Below, one piece after another: positions 41,901-44,846 of a DNA stretch of 64,000 nt. The stretch is taken from NCBI RefSeq assembly GCF_023078275.1, contig NC_062979.1, positions 20,999,848 through 21,063,847 on the forward strand, read 5' to 3'. This DNA comes from Leguminivora glycinivorella (taxonomy: Eukaryota > Arthropoda > Insecta > Lepidoptera > Tortricidae). Position 1 is the stretch's first letter. Every line of letters begins with the position of its first letter. The notes below the pieces were generated by a model. It was not told where the DNA came from and searched no databases. It worked only from the letters and a program-made list of their open reading frames with translations. A program made the position numbers and the translations under genes.

Positions 41901-43611
41901 TTTCGTGAAATTCGCACTATTTCATGTATTTTGACTTGTCGGCCTCCCCTCTGTTCCTGCCTCACCCCGCCGCCCGCACTCCCCCGCGCCGCCGCCGCCA
42001 GCCCCCGGCCCGCTATATCCCTTAAAGGCTTCCTAACAATGCTTTAAGAGCTATATCATATGCGTGGGTGCGCCGGGCGGGGTCGGGCATCTTTTATGTA
42101 GGGTTTTAACGATCTATGCACGACACTGAATGACGAATAACAACACGGGAGTAGAAAAAGGTTTTAAACATTGTTGTTATGGTTGAATAACGTTTATTGG
42201 TAAACCTTATACTCGTTAAACTATCACTTTTTTTTTCTAGAATCAAAACTGAAATACAAATTTTTGCTCTTACTTAGAATGCTGCTAAAGTCATTTTTTA
42301 CTTGATTGTTTTTTTGAAAACTTACAATTGATTGTTTTTTTTTTCCAGCTATGGAACGTGCAAGGCAAACGCCAACTCCGTCTCCTAAAACACCACAAAG
42401 CCAAAGTCCAGTGGTGCGCCTTCTCCCCCCTCCCCGAGCGCGTCTACCCCGCGCCGCACTCCCCCACCACCCCCACCGACGACAACCAACCGCCGCTGGT
42501 ACTCGTCACCATGGCAACCGAGATCGTCTGGTGGAACATCACATATGTTATAAATAATAAACCACCGCCTAGGAAGATAAATGTAGTTACTCCGCTGGTT
42601 TTAAGTCCAAGAGAAATTACTTCTGCGGTTGGAAATATGAATATTGGGTCGAGTAATTTCTTCTTTGGGGGCGGGGGAGTGAATTGTTGGAGAGAGATTT
42701 GGAAGAAAAAGACGTAAGTAATCTTATTAAGTACCTTTAGTGCGTTTTCACATTATCCGATCCGATATCGGATGTCGGGTCGATATCCCATACATTACAG
42801 GCACTATCTCGGATTTTTTTCCGTTGAAATCCTTCCGACATCCGATATCGGATCGGATAATGTGAAAACGGCCTTAGAGTGAGGCTTTATAATAGCGACT
42901 ATGTTATAAATAATAAGCCAGCGCCGAGGCAGACAAATGTAGTAAGGCCGCTGGTTTTAAGTCCACGGGAGATCACATCGGCTGTTGGGAATATGAATAT
43001 TAGGTCTAATAACTTCTACTTTGGGGGCGGGGGAGTGAATTGTTGGAGAGAGATTTGGAGGAAAAAGACGTAAGAATTATATATTATTCTTATTAGGCAC
43101 CTTTAGTAATAGGCTTTAAAATAGCGGTTCAAGATAGTCTGGTGACCTTGGATGAATATAACTTATATTAAGTTACTATGTGTAGTATGTATGTTACAAA
43201 TAATAAACCGCCGCCACGAAAGATTAACATGGTGCATAACGCCGGTGTTGCGTCTTGAATATGAATATTGTTTAAAGCCGTACGAATCATCGGTTGATTT
43301 AGGTCGTAACGATACATTTTTATGTTACGCAATATTTGACATAGAAATTATGACTCATTTTAATGCATATATGACATGAAGTCGTGAAAATAGTTCTTAA
43401 AATTAGCGAAAAACTGCATACTGATCACTTATTAATTTTCAATATTTCTGTCTCTTTCAGGTATAAAGAGGGCTCAAGAAGAAAAGACATTCTAGCATGT
43501 ATCAAGTTGTCGGGTATGAACGCGAAAAAGCTGTGTTTCGACGAGAAGTTCTCTTGCTTCGTGACCGTGGACAACCCTGGCCACATCCACATTATGAACG
43601 TTATGTCGTAG
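14821..43611 (+). CDS. Dark: Dark / Apaf-1 homologue, 23 coding exons
   Basis: Apoptosome scaffold: in insects Dark oligomerises through its NB-ARC ATPase and recruits and activates initiator caspase Dronc by CARD-CARD contact. Exons: 14821-14958, 15471-15698, 16147-16355, 16887-17013, 21382-21558, 22067-22299, 23246-23792, 24519-24709, 25674-25794, 26213-26393, 30965-31190, 32354-32478, 32924-33034, 33297-33442, 34422-34571, 35230-35362, 36339-36488, 37762-37944, 39078-39234, 40392-40696, 41356-41493, 42349-42713, 43461-43611. All junctions are GT-AG and in phase except 33442/34422, which is 2 nt out as written. About 1,497 codons, close to Drosophila Dark. Order: CARD (1-~95), NB-ARC (~105-345), winged-helix/helical region with IHD at 450-452, WD40 region (~620 to the end). 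The start ATG at 14821 sits in accATGG, a strong initiation context. Many exons are tandemly duplicated. Confidence 0.93.
14863..15402 (+). repeat. 165-bp tandem array of CARD exon 1 plus intron start
   Basis: The unit begins inside exon 1 (gatatcgtcc at 14863), runs through the donor and about 70 bp of intron, and repeats at 15028 and 15193. Copy 2 is almost identical to copy 1, including the donor, and is preceded by ctagaag. Copy 3 matches only about its first 25 bp, then diverges, but ends with a frame for IVTNDYMKHIPNL next to gtaatt, echoing the end of exon 1. Confidence 0.88.
15471..15698 (+). CDS. Dark: Dark exon 2: CARD second half and linker
   Basis: 76 codons from TNRVDRTRYLIDTLLQNG, through DHNWLWEKL, to GDVPRLPDHYVQRVAV. 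The RYLIDTLLQNG helix is CARD-like, and VPRLP...V.R corresponds to the Apaf-1 linker just before NB-ARC. Acceptor tttttcag, donor GTG|GTAAGT, phase 0. Confidence 0.9.
15757..15958 (+). pseudogene. Decayed tandem copy of Dark exon 2, donor lost
   Basis: Repeats the last two-thirds of exon 2 and the first ~60 bp of its intron, offset about 202 bp. The frame stays open (W to R in the WLWEKL motif), but the donor is ttaag instead of gtaag and there is no acceptor. Confidence 0.85.
16147..16355 (+). CDS. Dark: Dark exon 3: NB-ARC P-loop
   Basis: Encodes ENEVVTKLRSLARHKILALH, then the Walker A motif GMPGSGKT (residues 143-150), then GAVFWLNFGNCKTEDDILSL. The K and T of GKT bind nucleotide phosphates and Mg2+ in the family. 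Acceptor ctttacag; donor AACAA|GTGAGT leaves 2 nt. Confidence 0.92.
16421..16581 (+). pseudogene. Second P-loop exon copy, open and with splice sites
   Basis: Tandem copy of exon 3 from its P-loop onward. It encodes LVLYGMLGLGKTTVAIGALR and then the same ELINTTFNGAVFWLNFGNC segment, keeps GxxxxGKT, and is preceded by ttttcaacag and followed by GTGAGT in the same exit phase as exon 3. It lacks the 16 residues before the P-loop. A third, ruined copy follows at 16582-16650. Either an unused copy or a mutually exclusive exon. Confidence 0.7.
16698..16858 (+). mobile_element. 3' end of CR1/Jockey-like LINE, plus strand
   Basis: Matches, in opposite orientation, the 3' end of the antisense LINE at 17325-21317: atggtctcatcggaagatca, cagcgctg and a TATTC-type tail. 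It is 5'-truncated and ends about 28 bp before exon 4. Confidence 0.75.
16887..17013 (+). CDS. Dark: Dark exon 4: NB-ARC linker, Ser-rich
   Basis: 42 codons after a split Lys: LYRKASSSMYVHNSYMNSSI, then a serine-rich stretch to SYEWTWQ. It lies between the P-loop and Walker B. Acceptor ctctttcag, donor CAG|GTATAG, ending in phase 0. Confidence 0.85.
17014..17324 (+). other. Dark intron 4, first part; nothing recognised
   Basis: Plain intronic sequence up to the 3' end of the antisense LINE. No repeat or exon was identified. Confidence 0.4.
17325..21317 (-). mobile_element. Nearly full-length CR1/Jockey-like LINE, antisense in Dark intron 4
   Basis: Minus-strand ORF2 (20864 to 17961) has an apurinic endonuclease (INESWL, GDFNINLL) and a reverse transcriptase (LRPISILP, GVPQGSVLGPLLF, YADDLQVY), then a C-terminal tail (RCWNNVPPPLRNL). 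One in-frame TAG after GVLKY (18225-18227) interrupts it; the frame continues to 17961. Upstream, 21017-21268 encodes the end of an ORF1 (NLPGPPRRVFVNERLT). The 3' end has TATTC repeats at 17325-17345. The 5' end near 21317 is estimated from loss of GC-rich coding sequence. No clear TSD found. Confidence 0.85.
17961..20864 (-). pseudogene. LINE ORF2, endonuclease-reverse transcriptase with one stop
   Basis: About 960 codons on the minus strand. The amber codon at 18225-18227 is the only interruption; downstream residues (SAAFRGSYRYSASRCWNNVP) stay in frame. Polymerase motif YADD is intact. The C-terminal pattern fits the CR1/Jockey superfamily. Confidence 0.85.
21382..21558 (+). CDS. Dark: Dark exon 5: Walker B and sensor
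   Basis: 59 codons. DALLVLDEV (251-259) is the Walker B strand with its acidic pair, and CKILITTRDTDVV (272-284) is the sensor-I arginine motif of NB-ARC/STAND ATPases. Acceptor actgacag, donor AAG|GTAAGT, phase 0. Confidence 0.92.
22067..22299 (+). CDS. Dark: Dark exon 6: NB-ARC GxP motif
   Basis: 77 codons plus 2 nt. CKGNPFYIALLGAIL (329-343) corresponds to the GLPL-type motif of NB-ARC, where the proline contacts adenine in the family. Acceptor tcttacag, donor TTATT|GTAAGT. Confidence 0.9.
22338..22795 (+). repeat. Interspersed repeat family A, copy 1
   Basis: About 455 bp beginning ctacgtcggtggcaaacaag and ending near gctatgccctacc. Same-strand copies lie at 24742-25190 and 49494-49890. 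No coding motif. It split exon 6 from its tandem copy. Confidence 0.8.
22816..22993 (+). pseudogene. Tandem copy of Dark exon 6, plus a third vestige
   Basis: Encodes the last ~55 residues of exon 6 with few changes (RQANKLHDTCKRNPFYIALL, then the same SENRQSLNHD segment) and keeps the donor in the same phase. No usable in-phase acceptor was found. A third copy, mostly deleted, is visible at 23070-23130 (cacgatattgtaaaaggaac). Confidence 0.85.
23246..23792 (+). CDS. Dark: Dark exon 7: winged-helix and helical domain
   Basis: The largest exon, 182 codons. VYEIHDLIMNCL (447-458) carries the IHD equivalent of the MHD motif that contacts nucleotide in Apaf-1-type ATPases. The rest (from HAEFLKRYNYDN to VILDLQKYEELIVED) should be the helical domain before the propellers. 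Acceptor accttccag, donor GAT|GTAAGT. Confidence 0.92.
23938..24085 (-). mobile_element. LINE 3' tail fragment
   Basis: The plus strand reads ttttatttatttatttaaac and then cttaatgcctgacggcatta, the inverse of a common LINE 3' end with a TAAA tail. No coding remnant. Confidence 0.5.
24155..24462. mobile_element. Foldback of two inverted tRNA-like SINE heads
   Basis: Inverted pair: the left arm has the minus-strand head (ggactcgaatctgcgacctg), the right arm the plus-strand head (tccgtggcgcagtgggaagc ... ggttcgagtcc). The arms share ttcgcacacatccagcaggc. The A-box and B-box match tRNA, but both copies sit in a palindromic repeat. Confidence 0.7.
24519..24709 (+). CDS. Dark: Dark exon 8: end of helical domain
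   Basis: 63 codons plus 2 nt: DLDKDLLLALKMFLGTHGID to KNELYFEF. Helix-rich by composition, ahead of the first WD40 blade. Acceptor atatttcag, donor CT|GTAAGT. Confidence 0.88.
24742..25190 (+). repeat. Interspersed repeat family A, copy 2
   Basis: Close match to 22338-22795 in the same orientation. The open frames at 24752-25120 and 25066-25329 lie in this repeat and recur with the copies, so they are not genes. Confidence 0.8.
25205..25435 (+). repeat. Interspersed repeat family B
   Basis: Contains ggggtaggcagagcacatga and aactactcaagtttcagt, shared with 39805-39890 and, more diverged, 6755-6830. Confidence 0.65.
25674..25794 (+). CDS. Dark: Dark exon 9: start of WD40 region
   Basis: 40 codons after a split Leu. 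HEQNVEEIKHSTIDLKEENI leads into RCVGFLGDYVLVGTLSGSIK, a WD40-like strand pattern. Donor AAG|GTAAGA, phase 0. Confidence 0.87.
26213..26393 (+). CDS. Dark: Dark exon 10: WD40 region
   Basis: 60 codons plus 1 nt from MFNISTNNLTKELPGNG to VADTD-like acidic end; VVAALAFDGVVTVWYVDD is a clear WD-type blade. Acceptor tttcaacag, donor GAAG|GTAAAT. Confidence 0.85.
26394..26763 (+). other. Dark intron 10 before the LINE; nothing recognised
   Basis: Exon 10's frame runs on open to 26593, but the extension has no WD40 character. The donor at 26394 is in phase with exon 11. Confidence 0.5.
27107..27823 (+). CDS. LINE ORF1, coiled-coil nucleic-acid-binding protein
   Basis: 238 codons, intact. A long heptad-rich coiled coil (about residues 15-66, through EESEEKIKHLENKISQIENR) precedes an RRM-like block (NIIFHGITAENWEREEKVIE) and a C-terminal domain (YVTEDFPKEVLEERKKL), the layout of Transposase_22/L1-ORF1-type proteins. 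These bind the LINE RNA in trimers in the family. The tail is basic and Ser/Gln-rich. Confidence 0.8.
   Translation: MDLSEASFEKIFVRMRYEMDQQTETIHNRLRDSLNEELMDMQKKQEESEEKIKHLENKISQIENRERLKNIIFHGITAENWEREEKVIEIVNRDMGITLERSEIQFSRRLGKSNKSPILISLSSQWKRIKILKSRKMLQQKNPEVYVTEDFPKEVLEERKKLKEQLDEEKKKGNIAYIRYNKLVVKEKNDSKKRALSQSPQQDSNETSTSNQGPAKIQKGDTLQRETARSSPWRKDMA
27836..30825 (+). pseudogene. LINE ORF2, endonuclease-reverse transcriptase with one frameshift
   Basis: Endonuclease motifs (DILGLSEIRRLG, NGVGFLIKK, IGDFNAKVG) run in one frame to about 28320, then the frame shifts by one and stays open to 30825. RT motifs are intact: SPGPDGITNELI, NNYRPISLMS, GVRQGDPLSP, RFADDLVLIA. The C-terminus (PPKMRWEDEIVKFAG) is conserved. 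The single break near 28320 and otherwise open frames point to a young copy. The ORF2 start is not certain. Confidence 0.8.
30965..31190 (+). CDS. Dark: Dark exon 11: WD40 region, first copy of the array
   Basis: Split Asp, then SEELYNNNYPGNLIITPKMG, GCRWLNDSEILIVHTAKIIV and LYDPQGAPRHTYTDLVERD, ending VPSYDDR. The ILIVHTAKIIVLYD stretch is a WD40 strand pair. Acceptor tgtccacag, donor GACAG|GTGTGT leaves 2 nt. Confidence 0.88.
31191..32126 (+). repeat. 122-bp tandem array: seven copies plus a partial copy of exon 11's 3' half
   Basis: Each unit is the last ~107 bp of exon 11 plus 15 bp of intron (gtgtgtacattatac). Unit ends (gatgacag) fall at 31312, 31441, 31568, 31690, 31812, 31934 and 32056; a ninth unit is cut at 32126 by a LINE tail. 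Spacing is 122 bp except where a 7-bp insertion makes 129. Units ending at 31690 and 31812 keep the full coding frame; others carry a stop or frameshift near attatagtgttgtaag. Confidence 0.93.
32127..32234 (-). mobile_element. Truncated LINE 3' end
   Basis: A tattattattatt tail followed by tgtcccactgctgggcaaag, the inverse 3' end of a common insect LINE. It truncates the 122-bp array. A relative sits at 37952-38197. Confidence 0.7.
32354..32478 (+). CDS. Dark: Dark exon 12: WD40 region
   Basis: YLIMALANSNKNYVDVVDLK, then TKEKVLSLEENDTVLDIITV and P. Typical WD strand alternation. Acceptor gattacag, donor CCAG|GTATGA leaves 1 nt. Confidence 0.87.
32924..33034 (+). CDS. Dark: Dark exon 13: WD40 region
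   Basis: 37 residues: GTHRIIILTPREVIEHELEL, then NGHQNNFGICRTRSIIT. In phase with both neighbours. Acceptor aatttcag, donor ACAG|GTAAAA. Confidence 0.85.
33297..33442 (+). CDS. Dark: Dark exon 14: WD40 region, with a phase break at its donor
   Basis: Encodes DAVRAELTFLSLAVNKTGSL, then LFISTDDSRIICVDLNNLAR, IFDLENRR. Acceptor catttcag in phase. The donor CGGAGG|GTAAGT ends in phase 0, but exon 15 needs 2 leftover nt; splicing as written gives a stop at the junction. Copies 2-4 of this exon have two more bases before the GT and would fit. Confidence 0.75.
33319..33933 (+). repeat. ~164-bp tandem array of Dark exon 14, four copies
   Basis: aacattcttatcgttggcgg recurs at 33319, 33481, 33645 and 33809 (spacing 162, 164, 164). 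Copies 2 and 3 are nearly identical to copy 1 apart from two extra G before the donor. Copy 4 lacks 4 bp (ctccctg to ctg) and has several substitutions. Each unit spans most of the exon, its donor and ~40 bp of intron. Confidence 0.92.
33982..34290. mobile_element. Foldback MITE, copy 2
   Basis: Same family as 1885-2195, with ends caaagtcgtccaccccac and gtgggtagacaactttg and the same internal inverted pairs. It lies in Dark intron 14. Confidence 0.75.
34422..34571 (+). CDS. Dark: Dark exon 15: WD40 region
   Basis: NVMSMAVSEVWHDILPGPDV, then LLTGTGTIENCAKVWQLDPS: a WD40 blade ending in KVWQLD. Begins with the third base of a codon. Acceptor catttcag, donor AATGG|GTAAGG. Confidence 0.9.
34706..34883. 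mobile_element. Foldback element with tRNA-like arms
   Basis: Outer ends aaattgaaatagatatcata and the inverted copy. Inside, the inverted pair gtcttcagcttacg / cgtaagctgaagac is flanked by ggttcgattcc (a B-box). Likely a SINE-derived palindrome. Confidence 0.7.
34976..35195. mobile_element. Penelope-like terminal-repeat fragment, palindromic
   Basis: Inverted ends tgaaataaaactatggaaac / gtttccatagttttatttca surround gacgtttcgatttcgaactc, shared with the Penelope-like element at 44022-44833. Near-identical 10-mers ttccctagtt (34966-34975) and ttccttagtt (35196-35205) look like a target duplication. Confidence 0.65.
35230..35362 (+). CDS. Dark: Dark exon 16: WD40 region / linker
   Basis: KVRLTTKFDVSFVEAVSPHT, then PTGNGSHSVHATPKRNKSFA, LHSE. 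The basic, Ser/Thr-rich part looks like a loop between blades. Acceptor tttacccag, donor GAG|GTAATC, phase 0. Confidence 0.85.
35540..35770 (+). repeat. Interspersed repeat with CTGT microsatellite
   Basis: A run of ctgtctgtctgtctgtct is followed by gaacggattaaccgatttag and gttcttagccatgtttcatg. A diverged copy lies at 56115-56280. Confidence 0.65.
36006..36273. mobile_element. Foldback MITE in Dark intron 16
   Basis: Perfect ~75-bp inverted arms beginning tacagtatgtaaactaacga and ending with its complement, with a short unpaired centre. Confidence 0.8.
36339..36488 (+). CDS. Dark: Dark exon 17: WD40 region
   Basis: Acceptor atgatag|GAG gives EERKKPPLKGTMSLDRHSKP, then CLALNLKGICNNDSGAQPLL, AVLDDKNNIQ, in phase on both sides. 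An acceptor 16 nt upstream (ttcag at 36318-36322) would give an unrelated frame. Donor CAG|GTATAA. Confidence 0.82.
36540..37198. mobile_element. Probable DNA-transposon remnant with A/T-run ends
   Basis: The left end gttagggttgcaaa has an approximate inverted match at the right end (tttgcaacctcaac), each next to long A/T runs. No coding sequence. Ends are approximate. Confidence 0.45.
37762..37944 (+). CDS. Dark: Dark exon 18: WD40 region
   Basis: IIRGTKMLTEIITKADERIT, ALKISPCNQYIIYGLRSGRV, QKYALRTKETKIILDVKSAV, Q. ITALKISPCNQYIIYGLRSG is a textbook WD40 blade. Donor CAG|GTATGT, phase 0; the donor region is part of a target-site duplication. Confidence 0.9.
37952..38197 (-). mobile_element. 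LINE fragment whose TSD includes the exon-18 donor
   Basis: The minus strand encodes SGRPHRRWRDNLDSF and WPEIALDREDWKKRG, a LINE C-terminus. The 14-bp direct repeat agttcaggtatgtg lies at 37938-37951 and 38198-38211, so the exon-18 donor (cag|gtatgtg) exists twice. Confidence 0.85.
38781..38901. mobile_element. Short foldback MITE
   Basis: ctgatacgcaataatgtgtt and the inverted attattgcgtatcag, with a second inner pair (aatgtcaac / gttgacatct). Confidence 0.65.
38928..39050. repeat. Interspersed repeat (cacaaacgctcacgat family)
   Basis: Shares aatgcacaaacgctcacgat and ggcgcgacagag with copies at 49330-49430, 59165-59300 and a fragment at 45650-45745. No coding content. Confidence 0.6.
39078..39234 (+). 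CDS. Dark: Dark exon 19: WD40 region
   Basis: YLNFVNSTLLVAAGKNRCLM, AYRLTTDGAWMPEMLQKGNS, YLGSQEILNDME. The LLVAAGKNRCLMAYRL stretch is a WD40 strand pair. Acceptor tttccag, donor GAAG|GTAAGC leaves 1 nt. Confidence 0.9.
39243..39526 (+). repeat. SINE-like element; TSD includes the exon-19 donor
   Basis: Begins with a B-box-like gggttcgaa and ends with gatgatgatgatgg, a common lepidopteran SINE/LINE tail. The 10-bp repeat aggtaagcat at 39233-39242 and 39527-39536 contains the exon-19 donor. Confidence 0.78.
39539..39691 (+). pseudogene. Tandem copy of Dark exon 19
   Basis: Repeats exon 19 from FVNSTLL onward with mostly silent changes, plus its donor gaag|gtaagc, but lacks the acceptor. The SINE at 39243-39526 later split the two copies. 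Confidence 0.88.
40155..40372. repeat. Dispersed repeat, same family as 70-1885
   Basis: Contains aagagcatgtcgggccacgc and gttccgtagtttcccgtatt, inverted relative to the left-end copy, and ends with acggacggacggacagacag. Confidence 0.7.
40392..40696 (+). CDS. Dark: Dark exon 20: WD40 region with Ser-rich loop
   Basis: A Ser-rich start (QPDRLSNSSSESSLSSKDRQ) leads into CFWVTKGLLTVEYNATVKLW and CAVFRKNVLVVCDDYNKKFQ, WD40 blades with the VKLWD motif. The Ser-rich loop could be phosphorylated (inference). Acceptor ttttgcag, donor CAG|GTAAGT. Confidence 0.9.
40780..40840 (+). repeat. SINE 3' fragment
   Basis: ggctaggttgatctgtgtaa then aatatttatttattta, the tail of the SINE family at 4541-4794. 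Confidence 0.6.
41027..41161. mobile_element. Foldback MITE
   Basis: ggggggttaccatgatgtac and its inverted copy enclose gttcagtttaggttgagaga / its complement. Confidence 0.75.
41356..41493 (+). CDS. Dark: Dark exon 21: WD40 region
   Basis: 46 codons: TFELREGKQMELHKIQEYRL, NNKIVSCDLTSDGLILAMGL, DSGDVV. IVSCDLTSDGLILAMGLDSG is a clear WD40 blade. Donor GTG|GTAATT, phase 0. Confidence 0.92.
41715..42165. repeat. TIR repeat with GC-rich core, copy 1
   Basis: Shares gtattttatgcaac, caatttgaggcgaagccgaa, catgcacttagtttttaata and cgggagtagaaaaag with 53700-54165. The first part carries an inverted pair (gtattttatgcaac / gttgcatacaatac). The GC-rich interior (41940-42010) differs between copies. 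Confidence 0.7.
42349..42713 (+). CDS. Dark: Dark exon 22: WD40 region
   Basis: LWNVQGKRQLRLLKHHKAKV, QWCAFSPLPERVYPAPHSPT, LVLVTMATEIVWWNITYVIN, to FFGGGGVNCWREIWKKK. LWNV..K and VQWCAFSP are classical WD40 elements; this follows exon 21's blade directly. Acceptor tttttccag, donor GAC|GTAAGT leaves 2 nt. Confidence 0.92.
42737..42876. mobile_element. Foldback MITE between two copies of exon 22
   Basis: Inverted ends gttttcacattatccgatcc and ggatcggataatgtgaaaac. Confidence 0.75.
42895..43270 (+). pseudogene. Two decaying copies of the 3' half of Dark exon 22
   Basis: 42895-43073 repeats the segment from VINNKP to the donor (gac|gtaaga), frame open (REITSAVGNMNI shared). 43180-43270 is a third, shorter copy with stops and indels (aataataaaccgccgccacg). 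Neither has an acceptor. Confidence 0.87.
43461..43611 (+). CDS. Dark: Dark exon 23: last WD40 strands and stop
   Basis: YKEGSRRKDILACIKLSGMN, AKKLCFDEKFSCFVTVDNPG, HIHIMNVMS, stop TAG at 43609-43611. Acceptor ctctttcag. FSCFVTVDNPGHIHIMNVM closes the propeller. Confidence 0.93.
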
Positions 43612-44008
43612 CAACGAAACTGCCGCCTGCTAGCTAGGGCTGCCACTCGATGTTATGGGTGCATTGGTATGTGAAATCAAATGTTATATTTTAATTTGGC
43701 CAGTTAATTTATCTAGCTAGGAAAAATGCAAGTAGCTCTGTCATTTACTTATGAATTCGCTGGCCAAGTTATCAGGGGAACGCGATAAAAGATGTAGTCA
43801 ATATTTTACATTTTGCTGCCTATATGCGACATTTATTCTTATCTTTTTTTTTCGTCGCTGGATAAATTCATTTACAACGATATCCGCACATGGAAATATT
43901 TTGATATTTTAAAAGCTTTTCTAGTGGTTTAGGTAGATAATAATGTTTGATATGCGGAAATAAACACAAAAATGTACTCACGAGTAACAGAAATGGCAGC
44001 CTTTTGGG
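43612..44008 (+). other. Dark 3'UTR, proximal part
   Basis: Follows the stop codon. An AATAAA near 43961 may be a poly(A) signal; others occur downstream (about 46995), so the end of the transcript is open. Confidence 0.45.
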
Positions 44009-44021
44009 CAATTAAGATATT

Positions 44022-44833
44022 CATGAAATAAAACTATGGAAACGGATTAAATCGCGTATAATGAATTTAAAAATACATCCCGACGTTTCGAACTCTTTAC
44101 AGCGTTCGTGGTCAACGGGTGACTGAGGAAAAATTAAAATGTGCAAAAGCTACCCACTTACAAGAAATATTAACGAACCATGACCACAAATAATATAGAT
44201 TTCTAAGGCAGGTTCACACACTATTAATAAAGCTAGTTATACAATATTCAAAAAATTTTACCATTACTCTGTTAAAAAATAATTAACCAATTAATCTACA
44301 CAAAATTGACAAAGAAACAAACTGCAAATGTCCAACACCATACAACACAAATGCCTCACAGCCTTCGTCGTGCTTGTTCCATTATCAGATGTACTACTGG
44401 ATCCCAAGCCGGTGGTAAAGTAAAGCCATCCTCTCTATTAAAGTTTGGATATTTCTTGATCTCAATGGCCTCTCGCAACATTCTGGGTATATATCGCTTC
44501 TCCTTAGCGAGAACCAGAGGCTTGTCAAACTTTATCCATGACATGTTCAGAGACTGCAAACCTTTGCCGACGGTGCTTGACATCCGCTATGTGTTCCTTC
44601 ACCCGTGTGGAAATGCTTCGTTTCGTCTGTCCCACATATGACAGGCCGCACTCACAGTCTAGCCTGTACACTCCCGCGCTTTGTAGAGGAGTTTGACATT
44701 TCACAGGCCTCAGGAATTGGGACATCTTCTTCATAGGCTTGAAATAAGTTTTAATAGAAGCCCGTTTCAAGATGTGGCTGATCCTATCTGTCCATAGTTT
44801 TATTTCATGAGTAACTATCGCGGTAACCGAAGT
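44022..44833 (-). mobile_element. Penelope-like retroelement fragment, GIY-YIG endonuclease
   Basis: The 13-bp direct repeat caattaagatatt (44009-44021 and 44834-44846) brackets it. The minus strand encodes GVYRLDCECGLSYVGQTKRS followed by RVKEHI, the GIY-YIG nuclease pattern at the C-terminus of Penelope-like elements; a frameshift near 44560-44583 leads to RMLREAIEIKKYPNFNREDG. The terminal sequence is shared with 34976-35195. Confidence 0.85.
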
Positions 44834-44846
44834 CAATTAAGATATT

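Noticed and set aside
14821..43611. Plant-type or bacterial NB-ARC (NLR/STAND) gene from transfer
   Set aside because: CARD before NB-ARC and a WD40 C-terminus, about 1,497 codons and 22 spliceosomal introns fit insect Dark/Apaf-1; no bacterial signs.
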